DNA of 64,000 bases from Malachius bipustulatus (GCA_910589415.1 OU342638.1:37235579-37299578); one strand, 5' to 3'. Shown: positions 1-12,754, counted from the stretch's first letter. A program made the numbers and translations. Notes: a model not told the origin generated them from the letters alone.

Positions 1-1455
1 GTACCTGGGATTAGTGATTTTTTGATACGTAGGAATTATGTTCAATTTTTTAATCGTACTACCACTGGGATGATTCGTACTGCCACTGGGATGATTAGTT
101 GAAACACTGCCACCGGTGCTGGTACTGGCGCCAGTAAAACTCATTCCCAACCCCTTCTTCAACAAGCTTCCCCCATCCCTGACACCCAAAGTCCTCTCCA
201 TCACCACATCATCCCCCGTCACGTTTTGCTCCTCCTTCAGCTTCGACCTGTTCAAACTGAACTTCCTCACCACAACTTTCGAGTCTCTACAGACATCCTC
301 CATCACATTCTGCTCCTTCTTCACACCTCCGTACACTCGAATCTTCGGGTCCCTTTCCATCTTTATCTCGTTCGCGCTTTTTAAAGGCGTCACGTACATG
401 GTACTCATTTCGGGGTAGTCGAACGTGTTCGAATCCGATCCGGAACCGGACCTGTCCGCCGTTTTCGAACTCTTCGCTTTGTGGGCGCCGCTGTAGGTCT
501 TGGAGGCGGGGTACTTCCTCTTGAGCTGGGCTCGGGCGTGGATGTCTCTGCCCAGGATTAGCGTTTTTATGTCCGCCGGCATCTCCTCGATCTCGTACAT
601 CGCGTCGTGCGGACTCGTCCCGAAGAAGTTCCTGATCTTCGTGTCCGCTTCGTAGTTCAAGAGAACTTGAACCATCGTCACTGGAAAAAATTTGAGAGGT
701 AAGGGGATGAGAACGGGACAACTGATTGAAGGGTGGTACTTACGGTCGAAATTCTCGGCCGCGTGGAAAAGGGCCGTACGACCCGATTTCAAGTCTCGAG
801 TGTTCACTTTCGCTTTGTGCTCCAGGAGGGTTTGAGCCAGGTGCACTTTCTGTGTCATCGCACATAACATTAACGGTGTGAAACCTGTGAAAATAAGATC
901 CCATTATTTATTATTACATCCAGAACTGTCAGATGTCAGTGTTATAATATTCCTTCTATTTCTGGTCTGTCAGTGATAAATAGAAATGTCATTGTCATAT
1001 AACTTTCTTAGTATAATCATTTTAATGTCATCTGACTCGGTTTTTCAGGTGTCTAATTCTCTGCTATTGTTCCAGAGAGTGAAGTCTTATCCAATTTTGT
1101 GTGTGTGTGTGTGTGTGTGTTGACTACCTCCTCCATTACAGTAATAATTGAAAAAAAAAATGAGAATAAATAAAGCTTTCTCGCTTTCTCAATCAAAGCG
1201 AGATTAGAGCTGACTGAATGTACAAGTTTGTGAAGGTCATTAAAGAAACAAAGAAGAAGAACCTACGTCTGTCATTAAAAAGTCACTGTCATAACCTATA
1301 ATTATTATTGCCAACAACATTGTTTTATTACAAATTTCACATTTCTTCACCACTCTCCCTAAAAAAAATGACTAAAAATCTGTTGAATTGTTATTAGACA
1401 AGAAAAAACTCTCTGACTGAACATTGAATATGACACTGACTGAACATTGAATATG

Positions 1456-1554
<99 letters not shown>

Positions 1555-3358
1555 CAGGCAGACAGGCAGGCAGGCAGACAGACAGACAGACAGAGACAGA
1601 GAGGGGAAATCAAACAATGTCAAATATGTGAGAATATCTAGAAATATCAATCTACCCTCATTAGACAGTATAAAACTACAAACTGTCATAATTTGAAACT
1701 ACAAACCTCGTGAATACCCCTATTACAAATTTCTCATTTCTCTACCTAAATCTCTAAAGCAAAATGACCGAAAGGATAATAATTAGATCTAGAAATGTCA
1801 AAATTCAACTCACCCTCGAAATTAAACGAATCGATATCGAAATTTACCCTGTTGGCCTCCTCCAGCAAGCAATTCAAGACCCTCCCTCGGTTATTCTCGA
1901 CGGCCAGATGAAGGACGTTATTACCCTCGCTGTCCTTCACTCCTAAATCGGCCTTGTACCTGAGCAGCTGTATAATGTTTTCATTGGAGATATCGTTAAG
2001 CACGGCCAACTGTAGGGGGGTCTGGAATGTAAAGGAACGAACAGCTGTGATAATTTTCTATAGTAAGGCTATTACTCAAACTTACGTATCCATCGTTATT
2101 GGGAATATTGACATCTTCCTGTCGGGCTTTCAACACCACACATTGACGCCTTATTCGATCGGAATCGTTCATCAAAACAGCATCATGGATGGGCCTGGAA
2201 TATTATTAAAGAATTAAAAGCGAATTAGAATAAATTAAAAAAAAAAACTCACAAATTTCCTTTCACATTAAATTCAAGACACGTTTTAAAATCCACATAG
2301 AACTTCTCCTTGGCAGCATTATTCTTCGCACTGTCTCTCATGGAAGAGTTGAGCATAGTTCCCATATCTCTAATTTCGTTACTACTACTGAGAAAAGCCG
2401 TCAGAAAATCGTCTCCGATTAAATTGTCCTGTATATCGAAAATGGGACTGTCAGTCTCGTCGATCGAATCGAGCGAGAGGATCCTGACCGGATCGGTCTG
2501 GACGCACTTACTAACACTGCGAGCGACGACCTGCACTTCTTTTTCCGCGGTCCTGGTCGGATTAGTGGAAGTGGAGCTGTGCCTCTTCAGGGCGAACTTC
2601 TTTATTCTACTCTCGGGGGCTCGATTGAATATTTTCCCGTTTTCCAGTTTATTAAAGTGATCAGTTGGATCGGTCGAAGGATTTCTGGTCCTGGTGCTGT
2701 TGTTTACACCTTCCAAGTGAAGTAGCTCTACGTGCACTTTCTTCCCGTTCTTCCCGTTCAAGATTACGACCTGTTTCTTCACGGGTAGCGATGACGGGGA
2801 TGCCGATAACTTGGATAGCTGGAGGGGTGGAGTCGAAGTCGGTGTTTGTGCTGGTGTCGATATCGGCGCTCTTGCTGCTGGTGGTGACGGTGATGGTGGT
2901 ACTGGCGGTGGGGTGTCCAGACTGAATATTAACTTGGGTAGCTGGAGGGGTGGTGTTGGTGTTGGTGTAGGTGTTTGTAATGGTGTCGGCGCTCTTGCTA
3001 ATGCTGGTGGTAGAGGTGGTGGTGACGGTACAGGTGCTTGCGCCGGTATAGGTGTCTGTGCCGGTGACGGTATAGATGTCTGTGTCGGTGACGGTATTGG
3101 TGCCTGTACTGGTGACGATATGGGTACCTGTGCCGGTGACGGTATAGGTGTCTCTGCTGATGACGATACCAGTGGTTTAAATATTATTCCCTTCTTTTCC
3201 CCTTCAATAACTTGGGAAGCGTGTATGGTGCACTTTAAAACCTGTTTATTATCCTTAGTATGCCCCAGAAGGACTATATTTCGACACTCTTGCGTGAACT
3301 GCTCGTTTGAGTAGTAAGATATTCCGGTTCGATTACAAACATACTCTGTGAATTCCAT
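1..3358 (-). CDS. I-kappa-B/BCL3-like ankyrin repeat protein, 5' part (3' end beyond window)
   Basis: Five exons read cleanly on the minus strand: 2253-3358, 2086-2194, 1814-2021, 744-884 and 1-680, all with GT-AG junctions and matching phases; 748 codons lie in the window and the frame is still open at base 1. Start ATG is at 3358. The first exon encodes a short N-terminal block, a Pro/Ser/Thr-rich tract (PIPSPAQ-type repeats, coded by imperfect 18-bp DNA repeats near 3000-3170) and a basic region. Exons 2-5 encode about six ankyrin repeats (DGYTPLQLAV, EGNNVLHLAV, GFTPLMLCA, GRTALFHAA), followed by a basic Ser/Lys tail with a tandem NHPSGST repeat. The repeat number and order resemble I-kappa-B/BCL3/I-kappa-B-zeta proteins, which bind Rel/NF-kappa-B factors; in insects compare Charon/pickle-type nuclear I-kappa-Bs. 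The ankyrin call is secure, the exact orthologue is not. Confidence 0.75.
1099..1120. repeat. (GT)n microsatellite in intron
   Basis: About eleven GT units inside the intron of the ankyrin gene between exons 3 and 4. Confidence 0.9.
1460..1602. repeat. (AG)n run followed by CAGG/CAGA repeats, in intron
   Basis: About 47 uninterrupted AG units, then around 12 tetranucleotide CAGG/CAGA units, in the same intron of the ankyrin gene. Open reading frames of Leu-Ser or Arg-Glu across it are artefacts of the repeat. Confidence 0.95.
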
Positions 3359-5199
3359 GGCTAATACTTCAAGAGCTTCAGTAAACAGTTTCAGTTTACA
3401 TTTTATCCCCGCTGGCTTGGGAAACTTGGCAGATTCTTGGAAATTTTGGGGTATTCCCCTTTCACTGTGACTTCTGATGAATCGATTATGACGTCACTTC
3501 CACTGATTGCGGGGAGAGTGAAATACCTCCGCACCCTTGATAACGAATTCCTGCGGTATTAGTAACACTTTCACGAGTTTTAATGAGATTTAGATGAGTT
3601 CACGACTAAGTAGTAATGCGATCACTTCCGCCACTTTGATTGTTAATAAATGGAATGTGTGAGTAGTATAAATAAAATTAATTGCTCTTCACTTGCTAGG
3701 AGAATGATTGAATGTAAACCGTGCCTTTTAATAACTTTCCCCTATCAGATATTTTGGTAATTAATTTATGTAAATAATCGCGTGGTATAACTGGGATTAA
3801 ACGAAAATGGTCGAGTACGTTAACTTCGCACTTCGCATCGCAGTACCAACCTCTAATAAAATAAACAAAACATCCCTACCCTTCTCAGGCTGGCCAATCG
3901 TGAAATAATGAAATAAAATATTGGAAACAAGAAAATGATTTTCACTTGATATCACTGCCTATTTTCAATCCTAATTCATTTATTACCTTACAAAGTATAA
4001 TAAACTAAATTACTTGTAGCTTGTAAGTTGTAAATAATAGAATTTATTCCGACTTAGTTACATTTCTTCATTTACGTAATAATGTTGGTACTTCACTAGT
4101 TCACTAGACTAGCAATATCGCAATATCGTCCATAACAGTAGGCGGAAGTAGTGTGGTCCCGTAAGCGGCCTCGAGTCTCGACTCACTTCAATGCATTTAA
4201 TAGAGTCCCGTAATTATTATCATTTTTACTCAGATTTATTATTATGTAATAGTCGCAATAATTATAATTATTAATCTATCTCTTAATTTCGAATAAAACA
4301 GCAGATTTTAACCCATTGTTGTTTTATTTAGGCACCAATTTTAGAAAAATAAGCGCTAAAAGATAATAATGGCAAATCCAAGTGAGTGAAATGAAATACC
4401 TAATTGAAATTGCAGCCTATTTTATAAATTATATATAAGCTCTATTGCGGGGAAAAGCCATAAATCGACTTCAACTTCTACATTGACAATTGAACTTTAC
4501 TATTAGAGTCCCGCAAATTGATTTCTTAAAAATTTAAGCATCTTCGAGTAAAAGGGATCAAAAAAAAATTGTAAAATACCTACAAGAATGTCCATCCAAA
4601 TAAAACATTTACAAGTGATAATTCGACAAATTGTCACATTTGTTATAACAAATTTCTGTATTCACATAATAAATTACATTGGTTTTTAGAAATTTGACGC
4701 ACATTTGTAAATATTTTATGAAATGGGCCCTTGATTTCTATGTATTTATCACCGTCACCCATGGTTACAGGTAATTACAAAAATTATCAGGAAACTTTTT
4801 TTCTAGAGTCAGTCAGTTGTGTAAAACTACCTTTAAAAGAATCAGAGATAATAAACAAACTTGTTTTAAGAGCTGATATTGTATGCCCCACAGACGCCAT
4901 CTTGAAATTCAATTTAAGTTATACCACTTATACCTAGCATTTTAGCCAATGAAAACCTTGCAAAATTGCAACTCTAATCAGAGAGATAACTCCTTTTCTG
5001 AGTTTGAGACTGACAGTCTGTGTTTGAAACTTATTGTAGTTTGTAGATATTAATACATAATTATTTTTTGCACATAACCGAAGGATAAAAAATAAGACCC
5101 AGATAATTATTAAATAATTGCACTTTTTTAATGTACGCTAAAACAGTCTAAATAAATAATAATAATAATATAAAACAATAATTTTAATAAATATTTCCG
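3359..5199. other. Intergenic, no gene seen
   Basis: AT-rich flank between the start of the ankyrin gene and the 3' end of COA7. It probably contains the ankyrin gene promoter and 5' UTR. A 68-codon frame at 4731-4937 has no coding character. No RNA gene or complete mobile element was recognised. Confidence 0.6.
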
Positions 5200-6114
5200 C
5201 TACGTCAAGCCCTCCTGGAAAGTGAGAGTCTTGTTCTCCTCGACCTCTTTCTGCATCTCGATTACTTTATCTCGATACTGCTGCGCCAGAGTTTCATTCT
5301 TGGCCACCCCTAAAACAAGAACGTCGATAAACGTTCAATCAATCAACCATCCGCTAAATCTCACCTTCCCCTTTCGCGTACATCCGACTTAAATTCGTAC
5401 AACAGTACACGTTACCCAAAGTACAACCGTCCAGAGCATACTTGAAAGCTTTCTTCATGTTTTTCTCGATCAGAAACGCATCGTTTTCGGTTTTGCTCTC
5501 GCTATTTTTCTTTACCCCCGAAATGTACATCCCGGAGAGATAGTAACAAGCGTTTGCGTTATTGGCAGCGCAAGCTTTTTCCAGAAGAGACATACCCTGA
5601 AAGAGAAGAGATTTATTGATAAGATTAAAAGTGTCCGAGTAGTCCGAGTTGAAAGAGTTACCTTGGCGACATCTTGAGGGATTCCGCTGGTTTTATTATT
5701 TGTTATTAACAGCAGGCCTTGGTGGAGACACGACTCGGGGTTTTCCAGAGTGCAACCTTTGTCGAAATAGTTGAAAGCAGAGTTGTAGTCCGGTTGGTTG
5801 ACCCCGCGACCGATTAGGACGTAGCTGCCGTATTTGAGACAGCTTTTCGCGTAGCCGTACTCATCGCAGTTGTTTTTGTAGACCTTCCCGGCTTTCTGGA
5901 AGTCTTTGGTTATCGCTTCAAGGTAGTCCCCCAACAGATGACACACTGTAATTATTAATACAACGAAAATTGGGAATTTTTTTTTATAGATATAATTTTA
6001 ATCATAAAGCTTACCTTCTGGATTCTTTTCGCTGTAACAGCCGAACCTGTATTCGATTCCGAGATTTTTGATGAACTCTTTTACTTCAGATTCGGATTTG
6101 AAATTATATGCCAT
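5200..6114 (-). CDS. COA7: Cytochrome c oxidase assembly factor 7 (Sel1-repeat protein)
   Basis: Four exons (6015-6114, 5662-5945, 5365-5596, 5200-5309) give a 241-residue protein starting [14 protein letters not shown]; phases agree at each GT-AG junction and the stop is TAG. The protein is built of about five Sel1-like helical repeats with regularly spaced cysteines (for example [16 protein letters not shown]) and ends EGLT, close to the length and pattern of vertebrate COA7 (about 231 residues). COA7 is a soluble intermembrane-space/mitochondrial protein needed for assembly of respiratory complexes, especially complex IV, and its cysteines form disulphides or bind haem. Known family role; the assignment comes from matching order and spacing of motifs. 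Nothing is truncated. Confidence 0.88.
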
Positions 6115-7829
6115 GGTTCTGGTTCTAGGGAATTCTTAGGTTAAGTGCTGCTAATTGTACCGAAACTCGGTTTTGTTGATTACTACTGTTGTACACAAAG
6201 CAAAATTTTGGAATGCCTTCTTTTTAATACAAAAAATTACATTTTAATGATCTCTAAACTTTAAATTTTATTTTTATATCTTTTTATTATTTATATTTAA
6301 TATTTACGTAAATCTAACATTTTTCTACAAGCTATTCTATTATATTATATATATATATATATATATGTCAAAGTGAAACGTCAACTCAACGCGTCAATGC
6401 GTCAACGTCAAACTAAATTCTACAGCCATTTATACAAGTAATCAGATGGGTGCGCATTTCAATGCTGCGCATTGCGCAAGACGTCTTGGGGTGAACTCTG
6501 TAGTGTGGTCTACAATAATGCAATTTTACAACAGAGTGCAACTTGTAATATTATACAATTACATAGACATAACCGAGTAACAACAGTAATGTAATTTTTT
6601 CTTATAAAATGAAATTGAATATTATTCTATGAATAACCAGAAATATGAAAACATTATCAAAAACATTTTCGACATGAAAAACAGTTAGGTTATGTACAAC
6701 AACTGTTTAACTAAAACTGTTGAGAGCGTTCGTTTATTTTAAAATAGCACACCAACAGGAACACCCAGTAGGTTGTCAATCACACCATTCTCCACTCATC
6801 CCACATGGTATGTTATTATTGTGAGCGCTTCCAAGGCAAGGTATGCACTGTGATAGTGATATTATAGTAGGATTAAGTTTAAAAAGTCAGATGTAACGTC
6901 ACAATAACCGTCCGAATTAATATTTTTTATTTCTCCAGAAAATGTCAAACAGTTAATTGTCAAGTTGTGAATGAGCGTAAATTATTGAAGGAATCATTCA
7001 AACAATGAATTGAACCGCTTACGTCGTTTGAGAGCCACTGACAACTACATAAAATTTATTCACGTAATGACATTCTATCCTCTGGCCCGTATTCACAAAG
7101 CATTTCTGTCCTGTAATATCTCGAAAATAATTAAATAAATGGGATGGAGATATGCAGTTTTTATGCATTAGAGTGAGATGGGTATAATTGATTAGGTAAT
7201 TATTTAGGAAATTATTGTTTGTGAATACGGGCGTCTGTGTTGTGCATTTAATTCTCATTCAAAACCAATGTTGACCCAATGTTGACGTATACCTATTTAT
7301 GCGGGATGGAGTGTTTAGACAAACTGGACGGTTACTATGAAAACGCACGTATAGGAAACAAAATAAATTGAACTATTCAAAAGGATGTGTATTCTTAATC
7401 GATACGTATGACTTTTTAGACTTTATTGGACTATAGTGAGTGATAGTATAGTATAATAATAGACGACTGTATAAGTAGTAGATTGTTTACAACCAACACA
7501 TGTTGTTATTGTGAACGCACCCAACATTCGCTAGTCGGAAGTTCGGAACTTCTGTCCAAAAAAAAAAACATTTTTTATTTTTGCCCATGCGCATGTGGTG
7601 TGGTGGTGGTATTTATTGATTGTTTATTGGTTATTGTTATTTATTGCATTGCTAAGCCACAGAATAGGCTAAGCTTAATAACTTAATAAATAAGGCCTGA
7701 GCCTAATTAACTGGATTATGCAACTATTGTAATTCAATTACCTATTATTGTTTAATAATTATGTGCTGAGTTCGGTCTTTTTCTCTTTTTATTTTTCGAG
7801 TTTATAAAGTTGAAATAAAAACTTCCATC
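6115..7829. other. Intergenic with (TA)n run and one MITE
   Basis: Upstream of COA7 (-) and of the first zinc-finger gene (+). Holds a (TA)n run near 6340-6366, several direct CGTCAA repeats near 6378-6416, and the inverted-repeat element at 7085-7232 (listed separately). The two divergent promoters should lie here. No further gene seen. Confidence 0.6.
7085..7232. mobile_element. MITE, family 'GCCCGTATTCACAAA', copy 1
   Basis: A 148-bp foldback whose two ends are GCCCGTATTCACAAA and its reverse complement. The right arm continues into AATAATTTCCTAAATAA; the left arm has diverged. The centre has the GGATGGAGATATGCAG block that is also present in the copies at 36764 and 43930. Non-autonomous DNA transposon; superfamily not determined and no clear target duplication. 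Confidence 0.85.
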
Positions 7830-10193
7830 ATGAATTTAGATGACCCCAATAATGAGTGTTGGGTTCAACATCAACAGAAAGACATCAAAACGGAAGCAGT
7901 AGAAGAAGAGAATCAGTTTAATTACTCTTCTTTGGGACTCTCCTCAAATTTGAAGTGCGAAAATGGACAGTTTGATTTACCCTGCGGTCGAGCTTCTGAA
8001 TTAAACGATTTGGGAAATACTTTTTCGCCTTGCCTAACGAAAAAAGAACCCCAAGACTCACCAGAAGCAGATGAGGTACATCAAGTGCAAACTGAACATT
8101 TTGAATTAAAAGAAGAGATTAACATGGAAGACAACAAACCGGGTTGGGAGCTGCTGATCGGGAGTAGAAGTCATGTTGGAATGTTAAAGAATGGACCCGA
8201 TCGGTGTAACTCTGTTCAAGAAAGTGACTCACAATCTTCTGAAAGTAAGAGTAAAGGAAATGTAAAGTTTTACTGCGTACATTTAAGTGCGGAAATGTAC
8301 AGGTGTCCTGAATGTTGTTATGAAACAAAGAGGAAAGATTGTTTGATTCAACATTATAAATGTAGACATGTGAAAAATGTTGAAATGTACCAGTGTCAGG
8401 AATGTTCATATCAAACCAGAATTAAAGGCAAGCTGACTCGACATTTTAAATGTAAACATTCTAATGAAGCGGATATCTTTAAATGCCAGGAATGTTCGTT
8501 TGAAACGAAACATAGAGGCAGGTTAACCGAGCATTATAAATATAAACATACCAATGAAGCAGAAGTGTACAAATGTCAAGAATGTTCATACGAAACAAAA
8601 CGTAAAGGTCACTTTAATGAACATTATAGACGTAAACATTCAAAAGATACGACAGTACACAAATGTAGGGAATGTTCATTTGAAACAAAATATAAAAATG
8701 TTTTAACCTCACATAAAGTTCAACATTTGAAAAATTCAAAAATGTACAACTGTCAAGAATGTGCTTATGAAACAAAATGGAAATGGCGTTTGACTCGACA
8801 TTATAAATATCAACATTCAAAAGATGCAGAAGTGTACAAATGTCAGGAATGTTCTTATCAAACAAGATTTAAAGGTGCTGTGATGAGTCACTTTAAAATC
8901 AAACATTCAGCAGAAGCAGAAATATATAAATGTCAAGAATGTGCTTATGAAACAAAATGGAAAAGCCATTTGACTCGACATTTTAAATTGAAACATTCAA
9001 AACTTGATTCAAAAGATGCCAAAGAGTACAAATGTCAGGAATGTTCATATCAAACAAAATGGAAAAGTAATTTGACCTCGCATCATAAATGTAAACATGC
9101 AAAGGATGTGGAAATGTATAAATGTGAGAATTGTTCTTTTAAAACAAGAGATAAATATTATGTTACCCAACATTGTAAAATTAAGCATTCAAAAGATGCT
9201 GACGTGTTTAAATGTCAGGAATGCTCTTTTCAAACAAAAGATAAACATGGATTGATCCGTCATTATAAACGTAAACATGCAAAAGGTGCTGAAGTCTGCA
9301 AATACAAATGTCAGGAATGTTCTTTTGAGACAATGTATAAAATATCTTTGAATGAACATTATAGTCAGAAACATCCTAAAGATGGTAGTGATGTGTTCAG
9401 ATGTGAGGAATGTTCATTTGAAACAAGAGTTAAAAACCGTTTCACTAAACATCAACTTAAACATTCAAAAAATACGAAAGTGTTCAAATGTGAGGAATGT
9501 TCTTATCAAACAAGCTTTAAAACGGCTGTGAGGAGTCACTATAAAATGAAACATTCAGCAGAAATATATAAATGTCAAGAATGTGCTTATGAAACAAAAT
9601 ATAAAAGTCACTTGACTCGACATTTTAAAGCAAAACATTCAAAAGATGCTAAAGTGTTCAAATGTCAGGAGTGTTCTTATCAAACAAGATTTAAAAGTGC
9701 TGTGAGGAGTCACTATAACATAAAACATTCAGCAGAAGCAGAAATATATAAATGTCAAGAATGTGCTTATGAAACAAAATGGAAAAATCATTTGACTCGA
9801 CATTTTAAAGCAAAACATTCAAAAGATGCGGAAGTGTACAAATGTCAGGAATGTTCATATCAAACAAAATGGAAAAGTTCTTTGCCCAAGCATTGTAAAA
9901 TCAAACATTCTAAAGAAGCAGAAATATATAAATGTCAAGAATGTGCTTATGAAACAAAATGGAAAAGTCATTTGACTCGTCATTTTAAATTGAAACATTC
10001 AAAGGATGCTAAAGAATTCAAATGTCAAGAGTGTTCTTACGAAACAAAATATAAAAGTGATTTGACAAGACATTACAAACGTAAACATGAAACAGACGCT
10101 GAAATTTATAAATGTGCTGAATGTCAGTTTGAAACTAAAATAAAAAAGGATATTATGAGACATTTTAAATCCTCCCACCTGATCAGGAGGTAA
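7830..10193 (+). CDS. C2H2 zinc-finger protein with 21 tandem fingers (paralogue 1)
   Basis: Single-exon frame of 787 residues starting ATG at 7830. Residues 1-150 are an acidic, non-finger region shared with the genes at 12755, 23917 and 29205: MNLDDPNN, FNYSSLGL, LKCE, and several psi-K-x-E motifs (IKTE, LKEE). From about residue 155 there are 21 fingers of the form C-x2-C-x12-H-x4-H (two with shorter His spacing), each about 29 residues, with HSKDAE-x-YKC linkers in place of TGEKP. A remnant FYCVH before the first finger suggests a deletion of finger sequence when compared with paralogue 2. Several fingers are near-identical, indicating internal duplication. Probably a nuclear DNA-binding regulator; target unknown. 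AATAAA lies near 10552. Confidence 0.85.
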   Translation: MNLDDPNNECWVQHQQKDIKTEAVEEENQFNYSSLGLSSNLKCENGQFDLPCGRASELNDLGNTFSPCLTKKEPQDSPEADEVHQVQTEHFELKEEINMEDNKPGWELLIGSRSHVGMLKNGPDRCNSVQESDSQSSESKSKGNVKFYCVHLSAEMYRCPECCYETKRKDCLIQHYKCRHVKNVEMYQCQECSYQTRIKGKLTRHFKCKHSNEADIFKCQECSFETKHRGRLTEHYKYKHTNEAEVYKCQECSYETKRKGHFNEHYRRKHSKDTTVHKCRECSFETKYKNVLTSHKVQHLKNSKMYNCQECAYETKWKWRLTRHYKYQHSKDAEVYKCQECSYQTRFKGAVMSHFKIKHSAEAEIYKCQECAYETKWKSHLTRHFKLKHSKLDSKDAKEYKCQECSYQTKWKSNLTSHHKCKHAKDVEMYKCENCSFKTRDKYYVTQHCKIKHSKDADVFKCQECSFQTKDKHGLIRHYKRKHAKGAEVCKYKCQECSFETMYKISLNEHYSQKHPKDGSDVFRCEECSFETRVKNRFTKHQLKHSKNTKVFKCEECSYQTSFKTAVRSHYKMKHSAEIYKCQECAYETKYKSHLTRHFKAKHSKDAKVFKCQECSYQTRFKSAVRSHYNIKHSAEAEIYKCQECAYETKWKNHLTRHFKAKHSKDAEVYKCQECSYQTKWKSSLPKHCKIKHSKEAEIYKCQECAYETKWKSHLTRHFKLKHSKDAKEFKCQECSYETKYKSDLTRHYKRKHETDAEIYKCAECQFETKIKKDIMRHFKSSHLIRR

Positions 10194-12754
10194 TGAGTAT
10201 CAAGATGCAATTAGAATGCTCTTCTGTAATTCTGTATGCTCTTAGTGTATTCAATTTTATGCAGAACATTTTCAGTATAGATTTGGGGAAAGAAATTGGG
10301 AAGCAATTGGCTTTTGGTTTGAATCGCTTGGGAAAGTCGGCCAAAGTGTACTAAATTTTTTTTGCAAATTTAAAATTGATAGAGTCCAATTACATGTGAA
10401 ATAATTTTAGTTGATACAATTAATATTATTCACACTCGTATTTATTGTTAATTGTTTAATTTTATTGTATTATTGTCTTCATGTTATTGATTATTGTTAT
10501 GCTGTGTATACATATAAGCAGCTGCATATCACAGACACACAGCACAACTTTAAATAAAGTATTTTTCTCTCTCTCTCTCTCTTTCTGTGTCTCTCTCTCT
10601 TAAAAAAAAATGGGAAATAAATCTTATATTATCAGCGAAGAATATTAAAATAAGCAATCCAGGCACGCAAATAAAAAAAAGAAAGAATAATTTTGATGTA
10701 GTTTGTTAATTAAATGTGTTAGTTAACAGGGAAAGGACCGATTTATTATTTAAGCCAGATATAAATTTACCAAAGAAGGGTAGCTTTATAAGAGAATTTT
10801 TCAATTTTTAGATAACAGTTTGTTATTAATTATTTAGTTTTAAATGTAAAAATAATTAATAATATCAAACCCTAACTCAATAAATTAATTGAATTGTTAA
10901 TTGTCCCCTGTCGCTAAAAGGTACCACCAACGCTCTACCGCAGATTCCCGAGTGCAAAATAATGTCGAGTTAACCGAAGCTACCCTTTTCAAAAAAACTA
11001 ACCAGAATAAGTCAAAAATGGATTTACTGGAAAACTTCAAAATTTCACTTCCTACTGCTGCATAGTTTCACAAACATAGACGTACTCGGTGTTCATGTTT
11101 TTGATGTCACGTCCCACTTTTTACCCCAGAAGTTTTTTATCGGCACCCATATGATGTGCCGATGTGCCTGCCGGAGCTTTTATGTATCATTAAAAATAAA
11201 TTTTAAAATTGGATGTATGTTAACAGGAATATTTGTTACATAGGCTTAAATCTTTCAAGATATATTTTTTAATACCTATGATTTTTTAACTTATAGTATA
11301 ATAATTGGTTGCCTTTTTGACTGTAAAAAAAATAATTATATAAAGTTAATAATAAAAGTACCTGTTCTTTTCATTTAACCACAAATAATTAATGCGATTT
11401 TCAATAGTATATTCGTTGAGTTATTATTGAAAAATGTATTAATTAATTATGTGGACGTCCAAATACCCAGAATTTAAATTTCCCGCTTACCGTTGTACCT
11501 GTACGCCTGTACCCCCACCACCGCCATAAATGGTGTTTAGTTACGCCACTCCTTGGGCAGGGAGCGCTCAAGTTTGTATCTAACTAGGGAACCTGCATTA
11601 CCGACACTAATGCTTACTAGGGTAGCGCCATATATCTATTTCATATACCAGCCTATTATTGGAGTATTAGATATATGGGTAGCGCATTCACTCGTTGACG
11701 TTTACTTAACATGGTTATGTTTGAACAACTGGAGTCATATTTTTGCCTCATTTGGTCACAGGACAGGCCTAGGTATCAAGTGGAAAAAAGCGAAGTTTGA
11801 AAAATGAGACAAAATAATAACACGAACAGAAATCGAGGAATCCTCTTTCAGTGGGTATTGAAAACATATTACGGGTTTATAGTATCTACGTAGCTGTAGA
11901 CTTTAGTATTGGGTATAATTTTTAACTCGATATATCTAACGTGGTTACTGAGAAAAAGCGTCTTGGTAGATACACGAAGGGCAGTGTGATCTTAGTACCT
12001 ATAATAAGATATCCTCCCATACTGATCCTTAAAAATAAGATTCATCAAAATTTAATAAAACCTACGTGACAAACTGCCAGGTACACATACGGAAATTCTG
12101 AGCCCGGTATATTTTCTGTAATCAAAACTGTCTGCTAGGGCTGGGTGCATTTTTTGTCCAGAAAATCCCAGTAACAAGTAAGTATTGATAGAGGACTATA
12201 ATGAGTTTAATTTAAAATATTATTAAGAAAGTTACTTTTGGCAACGCGACCAAGGAGAAAGCCTTCTTTTTATTGTTAAAACATTCTCTAAACGCAGCAA
12301 TAAAAGTTCACCATTTTTTAAAAATACGCGGACTCAATAAAAAATTATGTGAATTTTTAGACAGTTGATCGAAAATCTGACGTTTTAAAGGTAAATTTGA
12401 CATTCCCAACTTTTTTCTCAAGTTATTATTGTGGGAATGAGAATGCGGTACCGTTACCCTAGTAAGCGTCAGTGTCGGTAGTACAGGTTCCTAGGCGCTC
12501 CCGGAATGCGCGTGAACACTGTACCCATTCAAGGTTTCTACTAACCTTGGTACCCATTTTCGCCGTCGTAGAAGAACTACTGTTAGTTCACAGAAGAAAA
12601 TGGTTAGTTCTTCTGTATCACAGCACAGAATAAAATACCAACACCAACCCGAATCCAAATCCACCCTCCGCCTCCCTCCCATTGAAAAATAAATAAAAGT
12701 CAAGCTTTTTTCTCTCTACTTATTGAGTTTAAAACAAAAACTTAACAACACATC
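10194..12754. other. Intergenic with CT repeat and a 943-bp TIR element
   Basis: Contains the 3' UTR of paralogue 1, a CT-rich microsatellite (about 10566-10600), about 950 bp of featureless AT-rich DNA, the inverted-repeat element 11560-12502, and the 5' flank of paralogue 2. The last 60 bp before the ATG at 12755 (CT-rich, then GAGTTTAAAA) resemble the leader before the ATG at 7830, so the leader was duplicated with the gene. Confidence 0.6.
11560..12502. mobile_element. 943-bp terminal-inverted-repeat element, family 'ACCGACACT'
   Basis: The left end reads GGGAGCGC, a 19-bp insertion, then CTAGGGAACCTGCATTACC, GACACTAATGCTTACTAGGG. The right end is its reverse complement with few mismatches (TACCCTAGTAAGCGTCAGTG, TCGGTAGTACAGG, TTCCTAGGCGCTCCC). 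The interior has no convincing transposase frame, so the element is non-autonomous. The same terminal sequence occurs as small palindromes or fragments at 36729, 44363, 60536 and 60905. Confidence 0.8.

Noticed and set aside
287..721. 144-codon minus frame in the ankyrin gene region
   Set aside because: Different frame from the ankyrin exon at 1-680; it is a shadow of that exon plus intron.
1359..1689. Leu-Ser-rich and Arg-Glu-rich frames
   Set aside because: Produced by the AG microsatellite, in an intron.
4731..4937. 68-codon plus frame
   Set aside because: No domain, AT-rich composition like its surroundings, no nearby splice logic.
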